From NCBI RefSeq assembly GCF_000472905.1, contig NZ_AXAR01000010.1, forward strand, positions 35,453 through 99,452: DNA of 64,000 nt, read 5' to 3'. The DNA comes from Alicyclobacillus pomorum DSM 14955. Lineage in GTDB: Bacteria; Bacillota; Bacilli; Alicyclobacillales; Alicyclobacillaceae. Positions 27,106-36,638 of the stretch are shown here, piece after piece. Every line of letters begins with the position of its first letter. The first letter of the stretch is position 1. The notes beneath the pieces were generated by a model. The model saw only the letters and a list, made by a program, of their open reading frames with translations. It ran no database searches and was not told the origin of the DNA. Both the position numbers and the translations under genes were made by a program.

Positions 27106-30100
27106 ACACTGAGCGTTCCTGCACCAGCTGATGGTACAGTTCCCGCGTGGATGGCAAGAGACTGACCCCGAATTCCCGTTCCAGTGCGCGCTCGCAATGG
27201 CGGAACGTCTGCACTACCATGGGACGATTGCCAAGCGCCGCGTAGGCGTACATGACATGAACATACGCTTCTTCCTGCACGGGGTCCACCTGCAGCAATT
27301 CCTCGCAGACGCGAATGACCTCCGCGTACATGCGCTCTTCCAAACAGGCTGCACTGTAATCCAGCACTGTTCGCACGTACAGGACGTGCAGCCGCTCCCG
27401 CTCCACCTCACTCCACCCCTCGTACTTCATCTCCGGAAGGTAGTCTCCTTTGTAAAACGAGAGTGCGCGGCGGAGCAGGTTGCGCCGTTGCTCAGGCGGA
27501 GCCTTGTTGGCTGCGTTCACCGCGTCCACAAAGACATCCTTGTCCACGACCAACAAGTTCCCTGGAGTCAGCGCGTAGGTGCTGCCCATTCGTTCAATCA
27601 ACACGGTCGGCCCGCGGGTCTGTTTTCGTGGCTCGAGTGCCGCCGACAGAACGTTGAGTGCGACTTTAAAGTCTCTCTCTGCAATCTCTGCCGGAACATC
27701 ACCCCACAATTGTTCTGTGATTTCGTCCCGATGCAAGTGCACCCCGCGGTGCGTGAGCAAAAACTGAAACAATTGACGGGCCTTTTCGCGTTGCCATTCC
27801 TTCCGAGAGATTTCGGTGAAGCCGCGCCAAGCTCGGAATTCGCCCAAGGTCTGCACACGGACGGCGTACCCCGGATGACCCTCCAGGTTTTCACACCCAA
27901 GGCGACAGAGAAGTTCGTGCGCCATCTCTCGCTCCCGCCCGCTGTAGCGGTGCCTCTGTAAGAGAGGAACCACCTGCTGCACGTCTTTCGGGCCAAACAG
28001 CGTGGACTGGAGCAGCAAATCCTCGTACTGATGCTGTGCCACCAACGGCAGGAGTTCCGATACCGTTTCATCCGCTGCGACATCATACCCCATCCCCGCC
28101 TGTGCGATGGCTCGCCAAAGTAGTGTCGTGATGTATAAAAACACATCGTTGCACTGGCGAAATGCGGTGGCACACAGACGAATGTGTACCAACGCGTCCT
28201 GAAACTGCCCGTTCACGCACGCCACCTGTGCCAGACTCAAGTGCACAAGGTGCGCCATCCAGACGTCGCCCACCTGTTCCGCAATGTGAACCCCTTGCTC
28301 CGCACAGTTGCGGGCTATGACGTACTGCCCCCGGTACCCGTGTGCCAAGCAGAGCCCCAACAACGCCTCCGACTTCCCGCGTGGCAGGTCCATTTCGTCC
28401 ATCCGCTGGACGGCCATCTGGTAGGCTTGAAGGGCCTGGTCCCCGAGAGGATGGTCCAGGTGATATGCGTGTCCGAGGCGGATGAACCCGACTGCGCTGG
28501 TGAACGGCGCCTGCAGCGAATCGCCAACGGAGTGGCCCAACAGCGCCTGCTCTTGGGCCGCCGCCGCATTCCCCGTCATGGAGTAGAGCAGCGCCAGCAG
28601 CAAATTCGCTTCTCGGTGAGAAAGCGCGGTGCGCTGAACGTTCTCTTGTGCGCCGACGCGAGACTTGAGCAGCCGAATGGCCTCTGCAAGGTGACCTGTG
28701 CGGAGGAGCAGGCGGGCATCACTGTTGTTTGCAGGCACATGCGTCTCGTCTATGGCTGTGAGCAGTTTCATCAATCTCCGCGCCCGCCGCACCTTGCCGA
28801 GGTTGATAGCGTTTTCAAATTCCACCTGAAGCATGGCCACCCGCGTATCGACATCTGCCCGATGAATGTGCCGACGCGCTTCGCGAATGCTGTTCACGGC
28901 GAGTGACGGTTGAATGGTGTCGAGGTACAATCGCGCACTGCCGAGCAGGGCTTCTGCAGCCAGCCGGTCATCACCCCTGCTGGCGGCGACTTCATACGCC
29001 CGCCGGTAATCTTGCAGGGCGGCGGCGAACCGATTGGCATGCCGCGCCACATCCCCTCTCGCCACGAGCAAACCTGGAGACTGCCGAATCACGTTCGGCG
29101 GCAACCTGTCCAGCCACCCCCGTACAGTGGATACTTGCCCGCGCAGCAAAAAGTCTGGAATATGCTGCAGGAGTCCGCGCTCGACGTCCGCGAAATCGTC
29201 CAGCTGAAACAGATAGCTGACCGCGCGGCTTACCTGTCCAGCGTCCAAGTGCCAGCGAATCGCGCGCTGCAGGAGCGCTTGTTTGTCTGTCGGAGCCAAT
29301 TGATGTACCAGGTGGTCTCGAATGAGGGGATGCAAGGAATAGGACGTACCCTCCGGATCTGCCATGATGTACCCGTTGCGCTCACAGTCGCGCAGCAGAT
29401 GCGCACTGTCCTCGCGCTCGGCGACCGCGTCACACACTTCGGCCGTGAGGGCATTCAGAACGGACGTTTGCATCAGGAAGTGACGATGCTCGTGGTCGAG
29501 CCCAGACAAAAACAGGGGACCGATTTGAGATTTGATGGAGCTGCCTGTGTCAAACAGGGACTCCACATGTTCGCCCCATCCGTTCACACGCCACTCCCTC
29601 CATACCATGGACAGCAGCATGGCCATGCCGCGCGTACACGCGTGCAGCCACTCCAATTGGTGGACTTCGAGCGAGGGCGCCCCTTCCCCCGTCCCCGGCT
29701 GGAACAGAAAGCGAATTTCGTCTACCGTAAACGCAAGCTCTCGCTCACGGATGAACAGCACGTCTCCGCGCAAACGCAATGTGTCGATGTGCGACAGCGT
29801 CGGCTCCGTGCGTGTGACCAGCACCACGTGGACGTTCCAGGGCAACCGAGGCAGCCAGTGGTCCATCCACTGCAACTGTGCTGCGTCGTTGTCCAAGACG
29901 TGAAAGTCGTCGAAGACCACGATGCACGCTTCATGGAGGTTCGTCCCGGCCCATTCCGCCGTCAATCCTGCAGACTGGGTCCACGTGAGCGGATGGTGAG
30001 CTGCTTCCATCACGCGCACCCACTCCGGAGAGGCGTGTACACCGGGAAACACCGTGTGGAGTAGATGTTCGACGAAAGAGAGTGGATCGCGCTCGTCCTC

Positions 30101-30295
30101 CGTAAGTGTGAGCCAATGAACGGGGACTCGACACTGCTCGACAAAGTGAGTGAGCGATGTCGTTTTTCCATAGCCGGCAGACGCCTTGACCACGGTCAAT
30201 GGGAAGTCTGTGATCTCTGAGAACAGTGTCATCAGGCGCGGTCTGGGTAGAACGGACCGTCGTGTATGGGGAATCTGGTTCCGTCTCCGCGTCAT
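27086..30295 (-). CDS. large STAND-type transcriptional regulator with C-terminal SARP/BTAD domain
   Basis: About 1069 residues. The N-terminal MalT-like ATPase has KASAGYGKTTS (Walker A, near 38-48) and IVVFDDFHVLDND (Walker B, near 145-157). TPR-like helical repeats fill the middle. Residues ~815-915 resemble an OmpR-type winged helix (VQTLGEFRAWRG ... QFLLTHRGVHLHRDEITEQLWGD), and the last ~150 are a bacterial transcriptional activator domain (DVFVDAVNAANKAPPEQRRNLL onward). It should be an ATP-dependent activator; no target is evident. The start is ATG 30295 (GAGGTG 5 nt upstream); GTG 30301 is also possible. Confidence 0.88.
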   Translation of the reverse strand: MTRRRNQIPHTRRSVLPRPRLMTLFSEITDFPLTVVKASAGYGKTTSLTHFVEQCRVPVHWLTLTEDERDPLSFVEHLLHTVFPGVHASPEWVRVMEAAHHPLTWTQSAGLTAEWAGTNLHEACIVVFDDFHVLDNDAAQLQWMDHWLPRLPWNVHVVLVTRTEPTLSHIDTLRLRGDVLFIRERELAFTVDEIRFLFQPGTGEGAPSLEVHQLEWLHACTRGMAMLLSMVWREWRVNGWGEHVESLFDTGSSIKSQIGPLFLSGLDHEHRHFLMQTSVLNALTAEVCDAVAEREDSAHLLRDCERNGYIMADPEGTSYSLHPLIRDHLVHQLAPTDKQALLQRAIRWHLDAGQVSRAVSYLFQLDDFADVERGLLQHIPDFLLRGQVSTVRGWLDRLPPNVIRQSPGLLVARGDVARHANRFAAALQDYRRAYEVAASRGDDRLAAEALLGSARLYLDTIQPSLAVNSIREARRHIHRADVDTRVAMLQVEFENAINLGKVRRARRLMKLLTAIDETHVPANNSDARLLLRTGHLAEAIRLLKSRVGAQENVQRTALSHREANLLLALLYSMTGNAAAAQEQALLGHSVGDSLQAPFTSAVGFIRLGHAYHLDHPLGDQALQAYQMAVQRMDEMDLPRGKSEALLGLCLAHGYRGQYVIARNCAEQGVHIAEQVGDVWMAHLVHLSLAQVACVNGQFQDALVHIRLCATAFRQCNDVFLYITTLLWRAIAQAGMGYDVAADETVSELLPLVAQHQYEDLLLQSTLFGPKDVQQVVPLLQRHRYSGREREMAHELLCRLGCENLEGHPGYAVRVQTLGEFRAWRGFTEISRKEWQREKARQLFQFLLTHRGVHLHRDEITEQLWGDVPAEIAERDFKVALNVLSAALEPRKQTRGPTVLIERMGSTYALTPGNLLVVDKDVFVDAVNAANKAPPEQRRNLLRRALSFYKGDYLPEMKYEGWSEVERERLHVLYVRTVLDYSAACLEERMYAEVIRVCEELLQVDPVQEEAYVHVMYAYAALGNRPMVVQTFRHCERALEREFGVSLLPSTRELYHQLVQERSVFPRRAE

Positions 30296-30359
30296 GTGCA
30301 CACCTCTCCATTCCGTGCCACACTCTGATGAGACCAGTATATCACCGATGTCCTTCCAT

Positions 30360-31448
30360 CTAACGGTTTGATCTTTTCCGAAATGCCATCACGAGGACAG
30401 CCAAAAGGGGGATCCCAACCAACGTCACCACAAAATAGGCTGGCGCGACAGAGATCATGAAGTTATTCACCTCTAGCTGGCTGCGAAAGAGTGCAATACT
30501 ACCGGCCCATACCAATAAGCCGCCCGAAAGCGCCACGATACGGTGCGAGGACAATTTGAACACGTCCTTCATCCCTTCGCACCATGCATAGTGAAACACG
30601 GACAGTTTGATTAAAATGGTCGACATTACGCCTAATATGTACAGAGTGTCTAGGCGTTCTATATTCCTACCGACGCGAATTTCGCGGACGACCTCAAGCA
30701 CCGGGAAGGACAGATAATTGGCGGACTGCCCTACCACGCCTATCGTGATCACCCCAAGGAGGGTGCCGACGACGGTGATGATGCCGGTGACAATAATCAT
30801 ATCCTTGGGAAGAGCTCGGCTGTTGCGCAACATGGGTACAAACTGCAGGCCAATCAAAAGCTCCAATGCGTAGGTGATATCCGGTGTGACCGCACCGCGC
30901 AACACCGGCTGCCAGCCGTCGGCGAGCACAGGCATCAGGTTATGAACATCCAAGTGCATCATGGACAATGCGATGAGAGCGGGAGCCACAATAGCCGCCA
31001 ACGGGGTGATAAACTCGCCGTTACGCATGACGACCTCCGCTCCCATGTACACGGCGTATGAGCAAGCAATCGCACCAGCAAATGCGATTATATATAGCGG
31101 TGTTTGGGGTAAAATGGTGATTCCTACAAACGAGGTCCCCTCCCGGAGGGTCTTGCAGCTGACAAGGTACATCCAGACAAGGAACCAGAGACCAAACACG
31201 CGTCCGAGCCATGGTCCCAACGCATCGATAAGACCGCCGATCAGAGATCGGTTGGGTAATGCACGAACGAACAATATCGCGACGGTGGTGGACAACAGGC
31301 CGCCGACCGTAAACAGGAGCAGCGCGATCCAGGCGTCGCGGATGACGAACTGGTTAATGATGAAAGGGGCCGTGACGATGCCCGTGCCGAGAACACTCCA
31401 AATGAGGGCGAGGGTAATTTGGTATCGGGAGATCTGTACCTTCGACAT
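30360..31448 (-). CDS. GerB-type germination permease, duplicated copy B'
   Basis: A 362-residue, ten-helix protein of the GerB family. By hand alignment it differs from the next copy (31731-32828) at roughly 45-50 positions, with long identical blocks such as the stretch from VWMYLVSCKTLREGTSF to MRNGEF and a second around IKLSVFHYAWCEGMKDVFKLS. It has its own Shine-Dalgarno (AGGAGG) before ATG 31448. No A or C gene directly precedes it; instead the upstream 130 bp are a deletion scar. It may give an alternative B subunit for the operon-2 receptor. Confidence 0.88.
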   Translation of the reverse strand: MSKVQISRYQITLALIWSVLGTGIVTAPFIINQFVIRDAWIALLLFTVGGLLSTTVAILFVRALPNRSLIGGLIDALGPWLGRVFGLWFLVWMYLVSCKTLREGTSFVGITILPQTPLYIIAFAGAIACSYAVYMGAEVVMRNGEFITPLAAIVAPALIALSMMHLDVHNLMPVLADGWQPVLRGAVTPDITYALELLIGLQFVPMLRNSRALPKDMIIVTGIITVVGTLLGVITIGVVGQSANYLSFPVLEVVREIRVGRNIERLDTLYILGVMSTILIKLSVFHYAWCEGMKDVFKLSSHRIVALSGGLLVWAGSIALFRSQLEVNNFMISVAPAYFVVTLVGIPLLAVLVMAFRKRSNR

Positions 31449-31573
31449 GGGTCGCCGTCCTCCTAGAGGTTTTGTACAGACATTTTGTAACTGGGCCAAA
31501 CATCGCATCGAAAGGAGCGATCACCATCTCATCGCTTCCCCTCGCCCAAGTGAGACTTATCGGGCGGCCGTGG
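31449..31573 (-). pseudogene. recombination scar: gerA 3' end joined to the small D-gene 3' end
   Basis: Reading the minus strand, the first ~54 bp (31573-31520) match the last codons of gerA and ATGAGATGG, the first three codons of gerC, at 34272-34325 with about two differences. The sequence then jumps into the 3' end of the small gene (encoding IAPFDAMFG) found at 32828-32910 and leads into the B' gene. The bulk of gerC and the small gene is missing. This is the footprint of a tandem duplication followed by a deletion of about 1.3 kb. Confidence 0.75.
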
Positions 31574-31589
31574 TGCATCCGCGCTTATG

Positions 31590-31620
31590 TAAAACAAGGA
31601 CGCTCCTGAGTGAAGCGTCT
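31590..31620 (-). terminator. intrinsic terminator after the operon-2 B gene
   Basis: On the minus strand GACGCT and AGCGTC pair across a 9-nt loop, followed by CTTGTTTTAC. It lies between the two B copies, so B' may depend on read-through or its own promoter. Confidence 0.55.
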
Positions 31621-31730
31621 CTTGCGGCCCATAACCTCGGATATGTTAACTAAGACATCATGGAGCGGTGAATTTGATGTTCGTCATCTTGTCAAAAAAT
31701 CTAGGCTCTATGGTGCTTGGCATCTCCATT

Positions 31731-32828
31731 TCAACATACACGCCGTTTTGCTCGCTTGCGAAATGCCATCACCAGGACAGCCAAAATAGGAATTCCAACC
31801 AACGTCACCACAAAATAGGCTGGCGCTACAGAGATCATGAAGTGATTCACCTCTAGCTGGCTGCGAAAACCTGCAATACTACCGGCCCATACCAATAATC
31901 CGCCCGAAAGCGCCACGATACGGTGCGAGGACAATTTGAACACGTCCTTCATCCCTTCGCACCATGCATAGTGAAACACGGACAGTTTGATTAAAACGGT
32001 CGACATCACGCCCAAAATGTACAGCGTGTCCAATCGTTCCAGATTCCTACCGATGCGAATGCTGCGGACCGCCTCAAGAATCGGGAACTGCAGATAACCG
32101 GCAGACTGCCCCACCACGCCTACCGTGACCACTGCGAGGAGGATCCCGAGGACGGTGATAATGCCGGTGACAATGATCATATCCTTGGGAAGGGTTCGAT
32201 TGTTGCGCAACATGTGTGCAAACTGCAGGCCAATCAAAAGTTCCAATGCGTAGGTAACATCCGGTGTAACCGCAGCACGCAACACCGGATGCCATCCGTC
32301 GGCGAGAACAGGCATCAGGTTTTGAACATCCAAGTGCTGCATGGACAATGCGAAGAGTGTAGGAAACACAATGAGCGCCAACGGCGAGATAAACTCGCCG
32401 TTACGCATGACGACCTCTGCACCCATGTACACGGCGTATGAGCAAGCAATCGCACCAGCGAATGCGATTATATATAACGGTGTTTGGGGTAAAATGGTGA
32501 TTCCTACAAACGAGGTCCCCTCACGGAGGGTCTTGCAGGAGACAAGGTACATCCAGACAAGGATCCAGAGACCAAACACTCGCCCGAGCCATGGTCCCAA
32601 CGCATCGATAAGACCGCAGATCAGGGAACGGTTTGGTAACACACGAACGAACAATGCCGCAACGCTGGTGGAGACCAGGCCGCCGACTGTAAACAGGATG
32701 AGCGTGATCCAGGCGTCACGGATGACAAACTGGGTAATGATGAAAGGGGCCGTGACGATGCCCGAGCCGAGAACACTCCAAACGAGAGCGAGTATAATTT
32801 GGAATCGAGAGATCTGTACCTTTGACAT
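31731..32828 (-). CDS. GerB-type germination permease (operon 2)
   Basis: A 365-residue GerB-family permease with ten helices and the conserved LGSGIVTAPFI N-terminal helix. It is the near-identical partner of 30360-31448, but its C-terminus is longer by three residues (RVC). The start is ATG 32828 with AGGAGG upstream; the frame is open 34 codons further. It follows gerA, gerC and a small two-helix gene, so it is the B subunit of the second receptor. Confidence 0.9.
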   Translation of the reverse strand: MSKVQISRFQIILALVWSVLGSGIVTAPFIITQFVIRDAWITLILFTVGGLVSTSVAALFVRVLPNRSLICGLIDALGPWLGRVFGLWILVWMYLVSCKTLREGTSFVGITILPQTPLYIIAFAGAIACSYAVYMGAEVVMRNGEFISPLALIVFPTLFALSMQHLDVQNLMPVLADGWHPVLRAAVTPDVTYALELLIGLQFAHMLRNNRTLPKDMIIVTGIITVLGILLAVVTVGVVGQSAGYLQFPILEAVRSIRIGRNLERLDTLYILGVMSTVLIKLSVFHYAWCEGMKDVFKLSSHRIVALSGGLLVWAGSIAGFRSQLEVNHFMISVAPAYFVVTLVGIPILAVLVMAFRKRAKRRVC

Positions 32829-32842
32829 GGGTCGCCGGCCTC

Positions 32843-33067
32843 CTATAGGATTTCGTACAGCCATTTTGTCATTGAGCCAAACATCGCATCGAACGGAGCG
32901 ATAAGATGCACATCGGACCATAGGTGCCAAGACACCAACGAGGACATGGCGAGTGCCAGAACCACGAGTGCTGCGTACACGGTGATTTCATGACGGCTGG
33001 CCTGACGAAGGGAGTTTGTGTCAACGGCAGCGATGCAAATGACAGTGACCAGAGCGAGCCATATCAC
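32843..33067 (-). CDS. small two-helix germination protein (GerXD/D-subunit type)
   Basis: A 74-residue protein with two hydrophobic helices: VIWLALVTVICIAAV at the N-terminus and ITVYAALVVLALAMSSLVSW in the middle. Small two-span proteins of 55-80 residues encoded inside ger operons are known as D subunits that modulate receptor activity. GTG 33067 overlaps the gerC stop (GTGA), indicating translational coupling; the frame is open upstream in gerC but without a site. Its 3' end is duplicated at 31449-31520. Confidence 0.65.
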   Translation of the reverse strand: MIWLALVTVICIAAVDTNSLRQASRHEITVYAALVVLALAMSSLVSWHLWSDVHLIAPFDAMFGSMTKWLYEIL

Positions 33068-34281
33068 GGTACGGTCACCCCTCGTCCTGCCGGCGGAGCC
33101 AGGCCGCTCTGCGAGACCGTGGATTCTGGTGTCCCGGAACTGAGTGAAGAGCGGAACACATGTACGCGTACGTTGCATGTCACTTGCGCCTTAGCGAAGT
33201 CATCTGGCCACGACTGGCTGATCTGCCGCCAGTACCGCGGATTTTTTGTGAACAACCTCGTGCCGAACTGGGAAGCGTCCACACCATCGGATTGGAGCTT
33301 TGCCACCACCGCTTGTATCTCCCGCTCCATATACTCAGCCGTCTTCTTCTCAAGTTCTTTGTAGGTTTTTTCGCTCATACGCTCATATGGACACAGCCGC
33401 TCAATCTCCGCCTCTGCACGCACCGTTACGAGAAAGCTAACCCCGTTTTTTCTAAATTGCGGGACGACCTGCGTGTTGGAACCGATGAGACGAACGGTGG
33501 TTCCAACGTTGCTGCCCCGACCATCGCACGGCAGGTGGATTTCGACCTGGCGAGTGTTCTCCAACAGCCAGGCCAACGCCTTCGTCTCATCCAGTGTTAA
33601 TGTGTCGGCCAACTTCGCACCGCGAAACACGGCAACCCCTTTCATGACCGGATGGTTTGCAGGGTCCAGGTCGACCAACGACACAACGGGCGCCTGTGAT
33701 GGCGACAGGTACTCCTGCATCACCTCCTGTTGCTCGGAGTTGGCAATGCGAAACATCTTCCCCGTCTGTTGAACCAGCGCGCGAATGCCCATCGCGTTCA
33801 GCGGGTCGGGGATGGTCGATGCGGAGAGAAGATCCTCTGCGGTTCCCGATGTCACGACAAGTAGTTCATTGCGGCGATAGTACCGGTCCCGTTCCAAATA
33901 GTCGAAAGCCCGCTCGATACCATGTTGAGCGTAGGCGTTCCCGAACACGACCAGGGTGTTGTGCGCCAGGTACATTTGGTGTGGCACTTCCTGATTGAAT
34001 TTTTCCACCGCTTCTTCGATGGAACTGCCCGTCTCCACACGGACTATGAAGGCCCGCCCGGTCGCTCCATTACCTGACTCACTTGCGCCCGCCGAAGGCA
34101 CGGCAGCCGGATTCACAATCTGGGCCGTCACTCGCACCAAACCGTTGTCGGTCTGGTCGATGCCGAGGGCTAAGACGACATTTAAGTCGTCCACCTCCTT
34201 TATGTCACACCCTGGCAACAACAACGAACCTAGGCTAACCACGAAAGCAGCGACCACCTTGCGAAGCATGCTCCATCTCAT
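33064..34281 (-). CDS. Ger(x)C-type spore germination lipoprotein (operon 2)
   Basis: A 405-residue GerC-family lipoprotein. The signal peptide ends in LLLPGC (Cys25), followed by DIKEVDDLNVVLALGIDQ, the standard GerC N-terminal motif. The start ATG overlaps the gerA stop (ATGA); a second ATG four codons later is possible. The C-terminal ~40 residues are Ser/Gly/Pro-rich. Its gene order after gerA differs from operon 1. Confidence 0.9.
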   Translation of the reverse strand: MRWSMLRKVVAAFVVSLGSLLLPGCDIKEVDDLNVVLALGIDQTDNGLVRVTAQIVNPAAVPSAGASESGNGATGRAFIVRVETGSSIEEAVEKFNQEVPHQMYLAHNTLVVFGNAYAQHGIERAFDYLERDRYYRRNELLVVTSGTAEDLLSASTIPDPLNAMGIRALVQQTGKMFRIANSEQQEVMQEYLSPSQAPVVSLVDLDPANHPVMKGVAVFRGAKLADTLTLDETKALAWLLENTRQVEIHLPCDGRGSNVGTTVRLIGSNTQVVPQFRKNGVSFLVTVRAEAEIERLCPYERMSEKTYKELEKKTAEYMEREIQAVVAKLQSDGVDASQFGTRLFTKNPRYWRQISQSWPDDFAKAQVTCNVRVHVFRSSLSSGTPESTVSQSGLAPPAGRGVTVP

Positions 34282-35864
34282 CGCTTCCCCTCGCCTAAGT
34301 GAGACTTATTGGGCGGCCGTGGTGCCGGAGTTCGGTTGCTGACGCTGTCGAGGGTTTCATACTGCCCGGGACGTTTTGTGTTGGCAAACCAAGGTGCTCG
34401 GAAAAATGAATCCTTGATATCCTGCCAGGAAAAGGGCGCAATCGGCGCCATGTAAGGAACGCCGAAGGAACGGAGCGAAACGAGATGCGTCACAATGATT
34501 AATCCGAAGACGACGATGCCGACCAGTCCCGCAAGGCCAGCTATGCCGACAAACAGAAACTGAATAATCCGACTCGAATTCACAAATCCATACGCTGGCA
34601 GAGCAAACGAAGCGACCCCGGTCCCAGCCACCACGATAACCATGCCTGGAGACACCAGGCCAGCACGCACTGCCGCATCCCCGACAATGAGCGTACCCAC
34701 AATACTCACAGATTGTCCGACCGCCCGAGGCAGCCGCGTGCCGGCTTCACGCAAGACTTCAAAAGCGCCCATCATCAAAAGCGCTTCCAATATGGTTGGG
34801 AAAGGGATGCCGCGATGCTGAGATGCTACGGTGACAAGCAGCGGCGTCGGCATCAGGTCTTGGTTGAAAGACAATAGCGCCACGTACAGGGACGGTAATA
34901 AGAGGGAAGCCCAATACGCCACATGGCGTAAGACGCGAATGAACAGCGTCAAAGTGAAGTGCATGTAATAGTCTTCGGCTGCAGTTAAGAAATGGATAAA
35001 CTGCGTAGGGACCTTCAGACAAGTCGGTGCTCCGTCGAGCATGAAGCCGATACGTCCTTGCAACAGCCCAGCCACCACTCGGTCCGGTCGTTCGGTCTCC
35101 TCGGACGTTGGAAACAGGGTGTACGGCGCGTCGCTAATGAGTTCCCGCAACTTGTTGATGTCATTCACAGCATCGATGGAAATCTTGCGAAGCCGCTGGT
35201 GCGCTTCCTCTACCAAAGCCGGTTTGGTAATCCCTTCGATATAAAGGATGCATAAATTGGTCTTGGAGTACACACCGATGCGCATCGATTCGACCTTGAA
35301 TCGCGGACTGCGGATCCGCTTGCGAAGCAGTGCAATGTTCAGTTCCAGGTTCTCGACAAACCCCTCCTGCGGACCTAGTATAGTAGGCTCGATCTCGGCT
35401 TTTTCGATGGTCCTCCCAGGGGGCTGGCTAACGTCCAGAATCAGAGCCTCTTTTGAACCGTCTATGCAGAGGACGACTTGGCCGTCGGATACAGCAGCGT
35501 TCAATTCTTGGCGTGTCTTTACCCGTCGGACGTGCACCGTGTGCAAGACAGACTCCAAGTGACCGATGTCCGTTCGCCGTTTCGGCAAGGTCGAGACAGG
35601 ATTGAGAACGCCTTCTTCCACGCGCGCCTGGTCCACCATGCCGCGGATCCACAGCAAGAGTACCCGGGTACCGTGAACGTCCACTTCGCGGAGCAACAAG
35701 TCGTCGCAGTGTTGCCACTCCGCTTCAATCCAGGCACGTAAACCTTCTACACGGGAGGGCAAGGGTTCATCCGGACGACCGTACGAGGTGTCCACTAAGC
35801 CGGCGATTCTCTCGGGATGGTTCCCGAGATCTTTTGTCTTCGTACCCCGCTTCTTGAATAACAC
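34278..35864 (-). CDS. GerA-type spore germination receptor subunit (operon 2)
   Basis: A 528-residue GerA protein with a soluble N-terminal domain, the conserved TERPDRVVAGLLQGRIGFMLDGAPTC segment and about five C-terminal helices (EALLMMGAFEVLREAGTRLPRAVGQSVSIVGTLIVGDAAVRAGLVSP). I place the start at GTG 35864, where GGGGAGAG lies 6 nt upstream; the frame is open 44 codons further. It heads the A-C-D-B order of operon 2. The C-terminus is basic (PPNKSHLGEGKR), and its coding DNA is copied at the scar near 31530-31573. Confidence 0.9.
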   Translation of the reverse strand: MLFKKRGTKTKDLGNHPERIAGLVDTSYGRPDEPLPSRVEGLRAWIEAEWQHCDDLLLREVDVHGTRVLLLWIRGMVDQARVEEGVLNPVSTLPKRRTDIGHLESVLHTVHVRRVKTRQELNAAVSDGQVVLCIDGSKEALILDVSQPPGRTIEKAEIEPTILGPQEGFVENLELNIALLRKRIRSPRFKVESMRIGVYSKTNLCILYIEGITKPALVEEAHQRLRKISIDAVNDINKLRELISDAPYTLFPTSEETERPDRVVAGLLQGRIGFMLDGAPTCLKVPTQFIHFLTAAEDYYMHFTLTLFIRVLRHVAYWASLLLPSLYVALLSFNQDLMPTPLLVTVASQHRGIPFPTILEALLMMGAFEVLREAGTRLPRAVGQSVSIVGTLIVGDAAVRAGLVSPGMVIVVAGTGVASFALPAYGFVNSSRIIQFLFVGIAGLAGLVGIVVFGLIIVTHLVSLRSFGVPYMAPIAPFSWQDIKDSFFRAPWFANTKRPGQYETLDSVSNRTPAPRPPNKSHLGEGKR

Positions 35865-36025
35865 AGCATACTCTCCCCGAGACTGTACGTATGATTTCTC
35901 TTGGTATTTTGACCAAATCACTCCAATTGATGCAAAATATTTTGCTACGTGTTGTTTCCTCGCGGCCTGCCCCTTCCTCCCTACTACATGGAACAACCCA
36001 TATCACGTCCACACCGTCCGAACAT

Positions 36026-36066
36026 AAAAAACGGCCGCAGTCTCCCGTGGGAGACACGACCGTTTT
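36026..36066 (-). terminator. intrinsic terminator of the marR gene
   Basis: AAAACGG and CCGTTTT form the outer stem, with GTCTCCC and GGGAGAC forming a perfect inner stem around GT. It lies 13 bp after the stop of the MarR gene. Confidence 0.75.
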
Positions 36067-36078
36067 CTAGACACTGAG

Positions 36079-36519
36079 CTACTCTTGACTAAACTCATTG
36101 GAGATTCGATTTAACTTAGACACGAGCGTGAGGAACGTTTCCACGTCTTGCACCTCAAATTGCTCAAAGAGCTTGGTCAGCTGTTGGATTCGGCGTTCCC
36201 GAACGTCAATCAGCTTTTGTTGACCTTTCTCCGTGAGCGCGACGTAAACCACACGCCGATCCTCGCCCGAACGGTGTCGTGTAATCAACTGTTCTTTCTC
36301 CATCTCATCGCATTGCCAGGTCACCGTACTGGGGCTGACGTCCACGGCTTTTGCGAGCTCGGTAGCGGTTACACTGTCGTGTCTGCTGAGGTAACTCAAA
36401 ATGTGCAATTGCGTCCGCGTTAACCCCAGCTTGGTCAGACTTGCATTCAAGTTTCGCTGTAGAACTAACATTTGATACGATAAATCCGCGTAAATGTTCT
36501 TCCCTGGGGTTGTGTCCAT
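36079..36519 (-). CDS. MarR-family transcriptional regulator
   Basis: A 146-residue winged-helix protein. The DNA-binding core LTRTQLHILSYLSRHDSVTATELAKAVDVSPSTVTWQCDEMEKEQLI lies near 34-78, followed by the wing HRSGEDRRVVYVALTEKGQQ. The C-terminal helices dimerise. It is a candidate regulator of the hydrolase/transport cluster that starts 120 bp downstream on the same strand side, but the sequence shows no operator. Confidence 0.9.
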   Translation of the reverse strand: MDTTPGKNIYADLSYQMLVLQRNLNASLTKLGLTRTQLHILSYLSRHDSVTATELAKAVDVSPSTVTWQCDEMEKEQLITRHRSGEDRRVVYVALTEKGQQKLIDVRERRIQQLTKLFEQFEVQDVETFLTLVSKLNRISNEFSQE

Positions 36520-36638
36520 GTTGGCTTCACCCGTTTCTTTACGAAGTAATTTTTAGGATTGCCCCTTTTGATGCCCGAACGATGTACAGTATGTTCTCCA
36601 GCCCGCATGAACCGCAACGTTGCCATATCTAAGAACGA

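Noticed and set aside
28910..30064. Plus-strand open frame of 384 codons opposite the STAND regulator
   Set aside because: It is an antisense shadow in a GC-rich gene; the opposite strand has clear ATPase, winged-helix and BTAD motifs.
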